This document shows, piece by piece, positions 17,375 through 24,816 of a DNA stretch of 41,347 nt; within the stretch, counting starts at the first letter, position 1, and the number at the start of each line of letters is the position of its first letter. Location of the stretch: NCBI GenBank assembly GCA_017544105.1, contig JAFYEU010000027.1, positions 1 through 41,347 on the forward strand. The letters run 5' to 3'. This DNA is from Bacteroidales bacterium (lineage in GTDB: Bacteria; Bacteroidota; Bacteroidia; Bacteroidales; WCHB1-69). The notes under the pieces were generated by a model. That model did not search any database. It was not told the DNA's origin and saw nothing but the letters and a program-made list of their open reading frames with translations. The translations under genes and the position numbers were made by a program.

Positions 17375-18133
17375 CTATTTTGCAGATTCATACTCTTCTT
17401 TGATCCAGTCGTAACCGCGTTTCTCCAACTCCAAGGCCAGCTCTTTGGTGCCGGTCTTGACAATCTTGCCGTCAAAGAGAACATGCACCACATCAGGTAC
17501 GATATAGTCGAGCAGACGCTGGTAGTGGGTGATGACGATGGTGGCATTGTCCTTGGTCTTCAGGTGGTTGACACCATTGGCCACGATGCGGAGAGCGTCG
17601 ATGTCCAGTCCGGAATCCGTCTCGTCCAGGATGGACAAGGTGGGCTCGAGCATAGCCATCTGGAAGATCTCGTTGCGCTTTTTCTCACCACCGGAAAAGC
17701 CCTCGTTGACAGAGCGGTTGCTCAGCTTGTCCGTCAACTCCACCACCTTCTGTTTCTCATTCATCAGCCGCAGGAACTGGGCACCGTTGAGCGGGTCCAG
17801 ACCGCGGTACTCGCGAATCTCGTTCAAGGCCGTCCGCATGAAGTTGGCAATGCTCACGCCAGGGATCTCCACCGGATACTGGAAGCCAATGAAGATGCCT
17901 TCCCGGGCCCGGTCCTCGATGGAAAGGCTCAGCAGATCACGTCCTTTGTAATAGATCCGGCCCTCCGTAACTTCATACCCTTCCTTGCCGGCAATGACCG
18001 ACGCCAAGGTGCTTTTGCCCGTACCATTGGGGCCCATAATAGCATGAACTTCACCCGCATTGATTTGTAAATCAACACCTTTCAGGATTTCTCTCCCTTT
18101 GATGGAGACATGTAGATTTTCTATCTTCAGCAT
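17375..18133 (-). CDS. sufC: SUF Fe-S assembly ATPase SufC
   Basis: The 252-residue ABC-type ATPase drives conformational change in the SufBCD scaffold. Walker A is GPNGTGKST at 34-42, the ABC signature is FSGGEKKRNEI, and the Walker B/D-loop is ILDETDSGLDIDAL, the SufC-specific variant in which D-E-T-D-S-G-L-D is invariant. The length is typical. It heads the unit sufC–sufD–rlmH–M20, with its own -7 box 28 nt upstream, and is divergent from the AddA-like gene. Confidence 0.97.
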   Translation of the reverse strand: MLKIENLHVSIKGREILKGVDLQINAGEVHAIMGPNGTGKSTLASVIAGKEGYEVTEGRIYYKGRDLLSLSIEDRAREGIFIGFQYPVEIPGVSIANFMRTALNEIREYRGLDPLNGAQFLRLMNEKQKVVELTDKLSNRSVNEGFSGGEKKRNEIFQMAMLEPTLSILDETDSGLDIDALRIVANGVNHLKTKDNATIVITHYQRLLDYIVPDVVHVLFDGKIVKTGTKELALELEKRGYDWIKEEYESAK

Positions 18134-18161
18134 AGTTCAATATTTCATATTGTAAGAAACG

Positions 18162-18170
18162 GCAAAAGTA
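18162..18170 (-). promoter_or_regulatory. -7 promoter box for the sufC unit
   Basis: The minus strand reads TACTTTTGC, matching TAnnTTTG-C, 28 nt before the sufC ATG. It is preceded by a T tract. The 18-nt block over 18162-18179 is identical to the parE promoter block at 39396-39413. No iron-responsive operator was recognised. Confidence 0.6.
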
Positions 18171-18205
18171 CAAAAAAAAGGATGCCGATTTTAGGCGGAA
18201 ATGGT

Positions 18206-18214
18206 TATTTTTGC
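18206..18214 (+). promoter_or_regulatory. -7 promoter box for the AddA-like gene
   Basis: TATTTTTGC matches TAnnTTTG-C, 22 nt before the ATG at 18237. The divergent sufC box is 35 nt away on the other strand. Confidence 0.6.
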
Positions 18215-18236
18215 TTTCTCAAAAAAAGTGTAGCAT

Positions 18237-21200
18237 ATGTTAAAAACCTATTCTGCTTCAGCGGGTTCCGGAAAGACCTTCAGCCTGGTGGTCGAATATC
18301 TGACCATCTGCTTGAAGAATCTCTGTCGTCTGGATCTGTCCTCGGCTCCCTCCTCTTCGGCCTATCCTTCCCGAGAGGCCTTCCGCCAGATCTTGGCCAT
18401 CACCTTTACCAACAACGCTGCCGCGGAGATGAAAAAACGCATCATGGATGTGTTGAGGGAATTTGCCTTCACCCCCGCCGAAGAACCCTTGCCCAAATGC
18501 CAACGCTATTTTGAGAAGATATCCGAAAAGATATTCGCCGACATGCCCGATATGGATGAGCGGCAACAGAGACAGACCATCCGGATGGCCTCGGTCCTCC
18601 AACTCCAGAGTATCTTATATGACTATGACCGCTTTGCAGTCACCACCATCGACAGCTTCAACCAGCGCATCATCCGCTCTTCGGCACTACGCCTCGGCCT
18701 GGATCTGAACTATGCCGTGGAGGTGGATCTCGATGAGTTCTACGCCCAGATTATCGATCAGATCATTGATGAACTGAAAAAAGACCAGGATTTCACGCGG
18801 AGCATCCTATGGATCTTAAATAGCGAGATGTCTGAATCCGGGAAATCGGATATGGGCAAAGTTCTGCTCTCCACGTTAGATATCCTCTACAACAAGGCAG
18901 AGGCGGGTTACGACTATATTGAAAGGCTGCGCTACATAGATAAAAACAAATTTGAGGCACAGATTAAGGAATGGCATCAGTATGTCCATGATACTATTCC
19001 TAAAGAATTGAAAACGACGTTGCTGCCGCTGTTCTCCGAGGTGCGGGATGCCTTGGAGCAAGAAAAAGGAGTGCCGAAGGACGGGGTGGCCGTAAACCCG
19101 TATAACCGCATTGTCAAATTTATAAAAGATATCAACCTTTTCCTTTCCGGAAAGAAGGAGGATCAGCTTTCTAATCAACGGAATCTGGACCTGTTCCGCA
19201 GTAAAGGATACCTGAAGAAAAATGCCTCCCTGGACGAGGATTCCGAAGCAGTTATTGAACGGAAAATGGCCGAACTGGACCAGTGGATAGACCAGTATCT
19301 GGTCCCATACTATAATGCTTGTCTGCTACTCAAGCATTCCGACAAGTTGTTGATTCTCTTTGATGTTCAGCAGAAGATGCAAGAATTGAAGGAGCTGCGG
19401 GGACTATTCTTCCTGGCGGAGTCGAATATCCTGTTGCATCAGGAGTTGTCACAAACGCCCAAGGGTCTTTCTCCTGTCATCTATGAGAAGCAAGGCTTCA
19501 ACCATTTCTTTTTCGATGAATTTCAGGACACATCGCGCATGCAATGGCATAACCTGCAACCCTTGGTGGAGAACAATGCCATCACGCAGCAGGGTGATGT
19601 CTTTCTGTTCGGTGATGTGAAACAGGCTATCTACCGGTGGAGAAACGGCGATGCCCAGATTTTGCGTGACCTCTCGGCCTATGAGACGCAGAATGCACAC
19701 GGGTTCGGTTTTGCCACACTCGACAAATCCGCTTTCGGTCTTGAGCCCTTGAAAACCAATTATCGTACGCTTAAGATGATTGTGAACTTTAACAATGGTT
19801 TCTTTCGAGACTATTCAAAGGCCCTTTCGTGCTCGGAAATGTACGATAATGTGGAGCAGGATGCCAAAAGCGACGAACCTGGGCTGGTGCAGGTCTCCTT
19901 TTACGGAGCGAAAGAGTCGAAGGCATGGCCGGTGGTGGCAGAGCTGCCGGAGAAATATGCATCCCTGGACCGTTTCTTGGGGGAGCAGGCAGAGTCGATC
20001 CCCGACTGCGATCGCGAAACACTGTATGCGGTCCGCGATGCCTTGTCGCGCGGTTATCTCTGTAGCGACATTTTGATATTGGCCAGAATGCACACGGCTT
20101 TGGACACCATGGCACAGTTGCTCATCAAGGCGGGACTGCAGGCCGAGACTAAACAATCGTTGAGTCTGGAAGAAGCGCCCGAGGTGATGGCTGTTGTGAA
20201 CACCCTGCGGCTGTTGCTGGACCCGGAGGATAAGATTGCCAAAACGATGGTGCTGTACACCCTCTCCCGTTGCCGGAATGGTATGGCGGATTTTATTGCC
20301 CAGATACCGTCCAGTGCCAGTAGTATGGAGCGTTTTCAGGAGACCATGGAGCAGCAGTGCGGGCAACGGCTTCCTTTGGAGAAATGGCAGCAGGAACCGC
20401 TTTATGTGACCGTGTTGGATATTATCCGGCTTTACGGGTTGGATCAAAAGCAGAGCCCTTTCCTGAATGATTTTCTGGATTTTGTCTTGGATGATGTGAC
20501 CAATCGAAAGGGCAATGTGCAGACCTTCCTTGCCCGATGGGATTTCCTGTCCGAAAAAGAGAAGATCCCCAGTGTGAAGGCCTTCATGAAAAATGATGCA
20601 GTGAGCCTGATGACGATACATGGGGCTAAAGGGCTGGAGCGTCCAGTGGTTATCTATCAAGTGAGGAAAGAGAAAGCGAAGGATCTGAGCTTTTGGACCG
20701 AGGATGTCACGGACTTGGAGCACAAACGGGTAGCCTATCTGGAAGGCAATGAGCAGCTCTTCTCCCATTCTGACTTCTATGCACTCTATCAGCAGCAAGA
20801 GCAGAAGGCCAGGGAAGATGCTCTGAATCTGGCCTATGTGGCCCACACCCGTCCCAAGGAGATGCTTTATATCGTTTCCAGCCAATTGAAAACGGAGCCC
20901 GACAGCGAGACCTACGTGTCCTTTTTGCAGAAGTTTGTGAAAGGGGAAACGGAGACCTTCCGGAAAGACCCATCCCTTTTTGCTTCGAATCGCTTGTCAG
21001 AAGCCCACTATTGTTTTGGCGATTATGATTGGCGAAAGAGAAAGCCGGTTGACGAGGAGGATACCGAATCGATGGTGGTGCTCCCTCAGGTGAAGATCTC
21101 CGACTTTGCCATGGAGGACTTGGTGCCCGTGAAGACCACCTCCGAAGAGGATGCCCGAAGCATGGGAACGAAAGTGCACGACTATCTTGCGCGATTGTCC

Positions 21201-21557
21201 TCCTTCCCGCAGACTGATGAAGAGGTGGAGGCGGCCAAGGCCGATATTCCCTCAGAGCTGCAATCCATTGTGCTGGGATTCTTCAAGATGATTAAGGACG
21301 ATGAGACCCTCCGGCCTTTCTTCGGCCCTGATGCCAAGGTGTACAACGAAGTCTCCATCCTCACGCCGGATGGCCAGGTGAAACGCCCCGACAGGGTGGC
21401 TTTCCTGGATGGCCAAGTGCGCGTGTTTGATTACAAGACAGGGGAGGACAAGTCGCAGTACCATGAACAGATAGAGGAATACTGCCGGCTGCTCCGGGAG
21501 ATGGGGTATCAGCATGTGCAAGGACACTTGCTGTTCCCCTCTACAGAGTCAGCCTGA
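18237..21557 (+). CDS. AddA-like UvrD-family helicase with C-terminal PD-(D/E)XK nuclease
   Basis: This 1106-residue enzyme has the layout of AddA, the helicase-nuclease subunit of the AddAB end-processing complex that prepares double-strand breaks for RecA. SF1A helicase motifs in order: ASAGSGKT (Walker A, to residue 14), FTNNAAAEMKKR at 57-68, DEFQD at 427-431, GDVKQAIYRWR, NYRT, TIHGAKGLE, and AYVAHTR. The C-terminal RecB-type nuclease site is visible as RPDRV with D1052, DYKTGE with D1065 and K1067, and a downstream Q..Y. Both activities therefore look intact. The partner subunit AddB is not adjacent or elsewhere in the window. Its 3' end overlaps the convergent TonB receptor gene by 17 nt. 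Confidence 0.9.
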   Translation: MLKTYSASAGSGKTFSLVVEYLTICLKNLCRLDLSSAPSSSAYPSREAFRQILAITFTNNAAAEMKKRIMDVLREFAFTPAEEPLPKCQRYFEKISEKIFADMPDMDERQQRQTIRMASVLQLQSILYDYDRFAVTTIDSFNQRIIRSSALRLGLDLNYAVEVDLDEFYAQIIDQIIDELKKDQDFTRSILWILNSEMSESGKSDMGKVLLSTLDILYNKAEAGYDYIERLRYIDKNKFEAQIKEWHQYVHDTIPKELKTTLLPLFSEVRDALEQEKGVPKDGVAVNPYNRIVKFIKDINLFLSGKKEDQLSNQRNLDLFRSKGYLKKNASLDEDSEAVIERKMAELDQWIDQYLVPYYNACLLLKHSDKLLILFDVQQKMQELKELRGLFFLAESNILLHQELSQTPKGLSPVIYEKQGFNHFFFDEFQDTSRMQWHNLQPLVENNAITQQGDVFLFGDVKQAIYRWRNGDAQILRDLSAYETQNAHGFGFATLDKSAFGLEPLKTNYRTLKMIVNFNNGFFRDYSKALSCSEMYDNVEQDAKSDEPGLVQVSFYGAKESKAWPVVAELPEKYASLDRFLGEQAESIPDCDRETLYAVRDALSRGYLCSDILILARMHTALDTMAQLLIKAGLQAETKQSLSLEEAPEVMAVVNTLRLLLDPEDKIAKTMVLYTLSRCRNGMADFIAQIPSSASSMERFQETMEQQCGQRLPLEKWQQEPLYVTVLDIIRLYGLDQKQSPFLNDFLDFVLDDVTNRKGNVQTFLARWDFLSEKEKIPSVKAFMKNDAVSLMTIHGAKGLERPVVIYQVRKEKAKDLSFWTEDVTDLEHKRVAYLEGNEQLFSHSDFYALYQQQEQKAREDALNLAYVAHTRPKEMLYIVSSQLKTEPDSETYVSFLQKFVKGETETFRKDPSLFASNRLSEAHYCFGDYDWRKRKPVDEEDTESMVVLPQVKISDFAMEDLVPVKTTSEEDARSMGTKVHDYLARLSSFPQTDEEVEAAKADIPSELQSIVLGFFKMIKDDETLRPFFGPDAKVYNEVSILTPDGQVKRPDRVAFLDGQVRVFDYKTGEDKSQYHEQIEEYCRLLREMGYQHVQGHLLFPSTESA

Positions 21558-23625
21558 TGCCAAAGAAGAATGATCTGGGAAGCAATGGTCCATAGATATA
21601 TCCTGAGTCGCGATCAGCACCTATGTCAAGGTCTTTCTGATAGGAGTTGAAGATGTTCTGTATGCCGGCATTCACCTGAAGTATGAAAGTGTCTGACTTT
21701 TGCTCAGAATATTGGATTTTGTGGTTGCGAAGGTGGAAATCATAAGCCATTTTGAAACTCATATCCCAAAAGGTCTCGCTGAGTTTGAGCGTGGGAGAAG
21801 GAACCTCATGCGGAATCAACATCGGACCAGTCAGTGTTCCATTCAAAAAGAGAGACAGATGGCGCCAAGGATTGCTTTCTATCATCAGATGTCCATATAG
21901 GTTTGGTGTTCTTAACATTCTCCTCTCGGGGGCAGCCTCTTCGCTCCAAACTGTCGGCTCGTTGTATTTGCTCTGTTGCCAAGTAAGTCCAAAAGTGGCA
22001 TTTACCCATTGTTTCCAAACAGTGCTTAGCTCCAAATGGACCCCATATACACTCCCTTTGTCAGCATTGTAACGTTCCAGCCACTCTTGTCCGCTGTCGT
22101 CGGTGATGTAACGGTTGGCAAAGATGTCCTTAAGGTACGTGAAAAACCCCTCGGCTTCCAAATCGAGACGTACCGGGCCCAGACGAAGGTCATAATCCAA
22201 CGACAGGGATGCACTGTGAGAAGACTCTTTGCGAAGGTCTTTGGCCAATCTGCTTTGTATACGTTCTCCGCCAGCCAGGGAAACATGAAGGTCTTCATCA
22301 TAGGTTTGCGGGGGCCTAAAACCTGTGCCATAGCCAATTCGCAGAGACAAGGGGCGGATGGGAGAGTAGCGTATGCTCGCCCGCGGGCTGAACACAGGCT
22401 TGTGCACGAGTGTGTGCTTGTCTATTCGCGTTCCGATCAAGATAGACCATTGTTTGTTTTGCCACTCATTTTGCAGGTAGGCGCTATAGGTATGAACTGT
22501 TTGGTCGGTATGGCTGTCATAGCCAGGGATGGAGTCATGCAGGATGTCAAGGTTATATTCCAAGCCAGCGGTGAGGGTGGCGGGCAAGAGACCAAGCTTG
22601 GCGAATGTATACGTGTAGCGTCCCCCTGCAAGTGTCGAGAGACCATGAGTGTAACCGTATGCCTTCAAAGCATCAGCTATCTCTTCGGCGCTGCCCTCCC
22701 CTATGCCGCCATAGTAACTTTCCCGCCGTGTGTTTTGCATGCCGGCATAAAATTCCACACAATGCTTTCCAAGGTGTAAATGATAATCTATTTGTCCGCC
22801 ATGGATCCGATGTGCCGCCCCTTCGGAAATAACCGATTCGTGTGGCTGAAGGTCCAGCCGGTTGCCTCCGCGATGCTCGTCGCGGAGGGTATGATACTGT
22901 ATTGTCAATTTCGAATAGAGGGAGGGGCGCCAATAGGCGCGGAACCCCATGGACATATTCTGCAACTTGGGAATGTCACTGAATCCATCACCATTGTGAT
23001 CGTAAGGATTCCTGTAACGGCCCTGTCCAAACAAATGTATCCCTGCTTTGTTGTCGGGAGTCACCAATGAGGCGGAAAGCCCTGTGGTATTGTCAAGAGC
23101 CGAAGAGCCCCCAATGCTTGTCAGCATGTGGCTGATAGATGCCGTATTGCGCATGCTCTCTTTTGTGATGATGTTGATGGTTCCTCCGATGGCGGAAGCC
23201 CCGAAGAGCGCACTGCCCCCACCCCTGACAATCTCTACCCGGTCAATCATCTCTGTAGGGAGCTGTTCTAACCCATATATCCCCATTAAAGAGGTAATGA
23301 CGGGCCGTGAGTCTATCAGAATCTGTGTGTAATGGCCGCCCAAACCATTTATTCGAGCCTGGGTAAAACCACAGTTCTGGCAGTCGTTCTCCACCCGCAC
23401 ACCTGTCGAAAAGGCCAGACCTTGAGCCAAACAGACAGCATTGACTTGCTCCATCTTCTTGGCCGACATAACCTCCACCAGTGTGGGCGCCTCATGCCGT
23501 AACGTCTGCTCCCGGTTTGACGAGACCACAATCTCGTCCATCTGTACTGTATCTTTCAAATCCAATTCCTGAGCTGTCATAGCCAAGGATGCTATCCATA
23601 CCACAAGGGTAAGGACATATTTCAT
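21541..23625 (-). CDS. TonB-dependent outer-membrane receptor
   Basis: The 694-residue protein has a signal peptide (MKYVLTLVVWIASLAMTAQ), a TonB-box-like/plug start (MDEIVVSSNREQ), a plug domain with RVEIVRGGGSALFGASAIGG and INIIT, and a long beta-barrel ending in a C-terminal aromatic strand, FFFGIRLTL. The plug holds a CQNCGF pair in a segment that reads NGLGGHYTQILIDSRPV, a variant I associate with haem/metal-type receptors of Bacteroidota. There is no N-terminal carboxypeptidase-like domain and no SusD partner, arguing against glycan import. The start at 23625 is preferred; ATG at 23640 adds five residues. It lies 91 nt downstream of the His/Cys-rich secreted protein and is probably co-transcribed with it. 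Substrate is inferred only. Confidence 0.9.
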   Translation of the reverse strand: MKYVLTLVVWIASLAMTAQELDLKDTVQMDEIVVSSNREQTLRHEAPTLVEVMSAKKMEQVNAVCLAQGLAFSTGVRVENDCQNCGFTQARINGLGGHYTQILIDSRPVITSLMGIYGLEQLPTEMIDRVEIVRGGGSALFGASAIGGTINIITKESMRNTASISHMLTSIGGSSALDNTTGLSASLVTPDNKAGIHLFGQGRYRNPYDHNGDGFSDIPKLQNMSMGFRAYWRPSLYSKLTIQYHTLRDEHRGGNRLDLQPHESVISEGAAHRIHGGQIDYHLHLGKHCVEFYAGMQNTRRESYYGGIGEGSAEEIADALKAYGYTHGLSTLAGGRYTYTFAKLGLLPATLTAGLEYNLDILHDSIPGYDSHTDQTVHTYSAYLQNEWQNKQWSILIGTRIDKHTLVHKPVFSPRASIRYSPIRPLSLRIGYGTGFRPPQTYDEDLHVSLAGGERIQSRLAKDLRKESSHSASLSLDYDLRLGPVRLDLEAEGFFTYLKDIFANRYITDDSGQEWLERYNADKGSVYGVHLELSTVWKQWVNATFGLTWQQSKYNEPTVWSEEAAPERRMLRTPNLYGHLMIESNPWRHLSLFLNGTLTGPMLIPHEVPSPTLKLSETFWDMSFKMAYDFHLRNHKIQYSEQKSDTFILQVNAGIQNIFNSYQKDLDIGADRDSGYIYGPLLPRSFFFGIRLTL

Positions 23626-23716
23626 GTTAATATATCTCATTTGTTGTAAATTTCTGTTAAACAATAAAATCGAAGAAAACTCGCAACGCGAGCTCCCGTA
23701 TGTGAATCTTCTATGT

Positions 23717-24079
23717 CTAACAGATAATAGGCGGGGCACGTCCAAATGGCCGGAATACATAAGGTTGGAGAGACTTTCCCAAGCACCAGCTGTAAGCCAA
23801 TGTCTTGGCAGGCTGGAATATGCCCGTCGGCGAGGCGACCACAATGTGCGCTTTGACAATCTGAAAATGACAAATCAGGCAGCCCTCATCATTGAATCCT
23901 TCATACTCGGAAATCACGGAGTGATGATTCATGTGTTCGGATAGGAGAACTCCTTCCAAAGGACAGACAAAATCCTCATGGATCACCCTTGCATGATGGT
24001 GGTAGGCTCTACCTGTTATCATCACGCTGAAGGCAACCAGGAGAAGCCATGCCGTGAATCTGGAAGCTCGCTGTCTCAT
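23717..24079 (-). CDS. Small secreted His/Cys-rich protein, CxxCH motif, DUF2946-like layout
   Basis: A 120-residue protein is encoded from ATG at 24079. It has a basic start and one hydrophobic stretch (about 10-22) fitting a signal peptide or anchor. The rest is rich in potential metal ligands: HHH 27-29, H34, C39, H49, H52-H53, CLICH at 67-71, H78, C99 and a terminal C120. It ends RAPPIIC. A secreted chain with an early His cluster, a central C-x-x-C and a late RAPP resembles what I remember of DUF2946-type small proteins next to metal TonB receptors; this is not verified. The CxxCH could also be a haem c site. A longer frame to 24256 passes through the promoter region and is rejected. Confidence 0.72.
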   Translation of the reverse strand: MRQRASRFTAWLLLVAFSVMITGRAYHHHARVIHEDFVCPLEGVLLSEHMNHHSVISEYEGFNDEGCLICHFQIVKAHIVVASPTGIFQPAKTLAYSWCLGKSLQPYVFRPFGRAPPIIC

Positions 24080-24128
24080 TATATGGCCATCTGCGCTTAA
24101 AAGATCGTTAAAAGTTTGAAATAGGAAG

Positions 24129-24137
24129 GCAAAAATA
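24129..24137 (-). promoter_or_regulatory. -7 promoter box for the His/Cys protein–TonB receptor unit
   Basis: The minus strand reads TATTTTTGC, matching TAnnTTTG-C, 49 nt before the ATG at 24079. It overlaps the perfect 14-bp AT palindrome AAAAATATATTTTT at 24131-24144, which could be an operator but may be chance in AT-rich sequence. Confidence 0.5.
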
Positions 24138-24198
24138 TATTTTTCACAAATAGGATGATACTTTTTTTTTGATGTAGCAAATCCATTGGAAAATATTG

Positions 24199-24207
24199 TA
24201 TTTTTGC
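24199..24207 (+). promoter_or_regulatory. -7 promoter box for the small lipoprotein gene
   Basis: TATTTTTGC matches TAnnTTTG-C, 36 nt before the ATG at 24244. It is divergent from the box at 24129-24137, with 61 nt between them. Confidence 0.55.
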
Positions 24208-24243
24208 CGATTGAAATCGTAGTTAACTTAAAAATCCAAAACA

Positions 24244-24693
24244 ATGAAAAAGACATTATTCCCCCTTATCGTTCTCCTGATCTTAGGCTTTGCTGCTTGT
24301 ACGAACAATGAGGCCGCCCAATATGCTGGCAAGTACATGGGCACTTTCAAGTTTATCTCCAGCAATACCACTAAGGATGGCTCTGTCAGATTGTCCCAAA
24401 ACCCGCTGTCCACCAACGGACTTTTGCTCTATGCCTGCCTGCCGTTGGATTATTATACCCCCGGCGTCTATAAAGCCAATAGCAATAACGTGGAATATAT
24501 GACCACGATCTTGTCTTCCATTGCGGGAGCTAGCAACTACATTAACACGGCTACCGAGCAAATCCAGAACATCGAGGTGATTGCCACTGTGGATGGAAAT
24601 AACCTTAACCTTGTCATCCAATATAAGGTTGCACTACTCAATGACTTGTTGAATTCATACATTAAGATTATCGAGTTCAACGGTACAAAATAG
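24244..24693 (+). CDS. Small lipoprotein of unknown function
   Basis: The 149-residue protein has a lipoprotein signal peptide with lipobox LGFAAC (C19), followed by TNNEAAQYAGKYMGTFKF. The mature part alternates short hydrophobic and polar runs (GTFKFI, GSVRLS, NLNLVIQYKV, YIKIIEF) as in an up-and-down beta-barrel; a lipocalin-like fold is a guess. I do not recognise a family. It is a monocistronic gene with its own -7 box and a strong terminator, divergent from the His/Cys–TonB unit. Whether it belongs functionally to that unit cannot be told. Confidence 0.85.
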   Translation: MKKTLFPLIVLLILGFAACTNNEAAQYAGKYMGTFKFISSNTTKDGSVRLSQNPLSTNGLLLYACLPLDYYTPGVYKANSNNVEYMTTILSSIAGASNYINTATEQIQNIEVIATVDGNNLNLVIQYKVALLNDLLNSYIKIIEFNGTK

Positions 24694-24711
24694 GTCATCC
24701 TTGAGACTCAC

Positions 24712-24750
24712 AAAAAGCGCCATGACACTCAGCATGTTATGGCGCTTTTT
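24712..24750 (+). terminator. Strong rho-independent terminator (possibly bidirectional)
   Basis: A 16-bp stem (AAAAAGCGCCATGACA paired with its near-perfect complement, one G·T) and a 7-nt loop occupy 24712-24750. It ends in a T run, and the leading A run makes it usable in the other direction too. It lies 18 nt after the lipoprotein stop. Confidence 0.9.
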
Positions 24751-24783
24751 CTATGCCTGCTCGGCAAACTCAAATAAAAATAG

Positions 24784-24792
24784 TATCTTTGC
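24784..24792 (+). promoter_or_regulatory. -7 promoter box for the MORN-repeat gene
   Basis: TATCTTTGC matches TAnnTTTG-C, 34 nt after the preceding terminator and 24 nt before a TTG codon at 24817, supporting that codon as the start of the MORN-repeat protein. Confidence 0.6.
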
Positions 24793-24816
24793 CGCCTCGT
24801 ATAGAAGTTCTGGATA

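Noticed and set aside
23626..23859. 78-codon N-terminal extension of the TonB receptor
   Set aside because: It overlaps the 3' end of the His/Cys protein gene, has no receptor-like content, and the signal peptide starts at 23625.
24080..24256. 59-codon extension of the His/Cys protein
   Set aside because: It runs through the divergent promoter region and beyond the -7 box into the start of the opposite gene.
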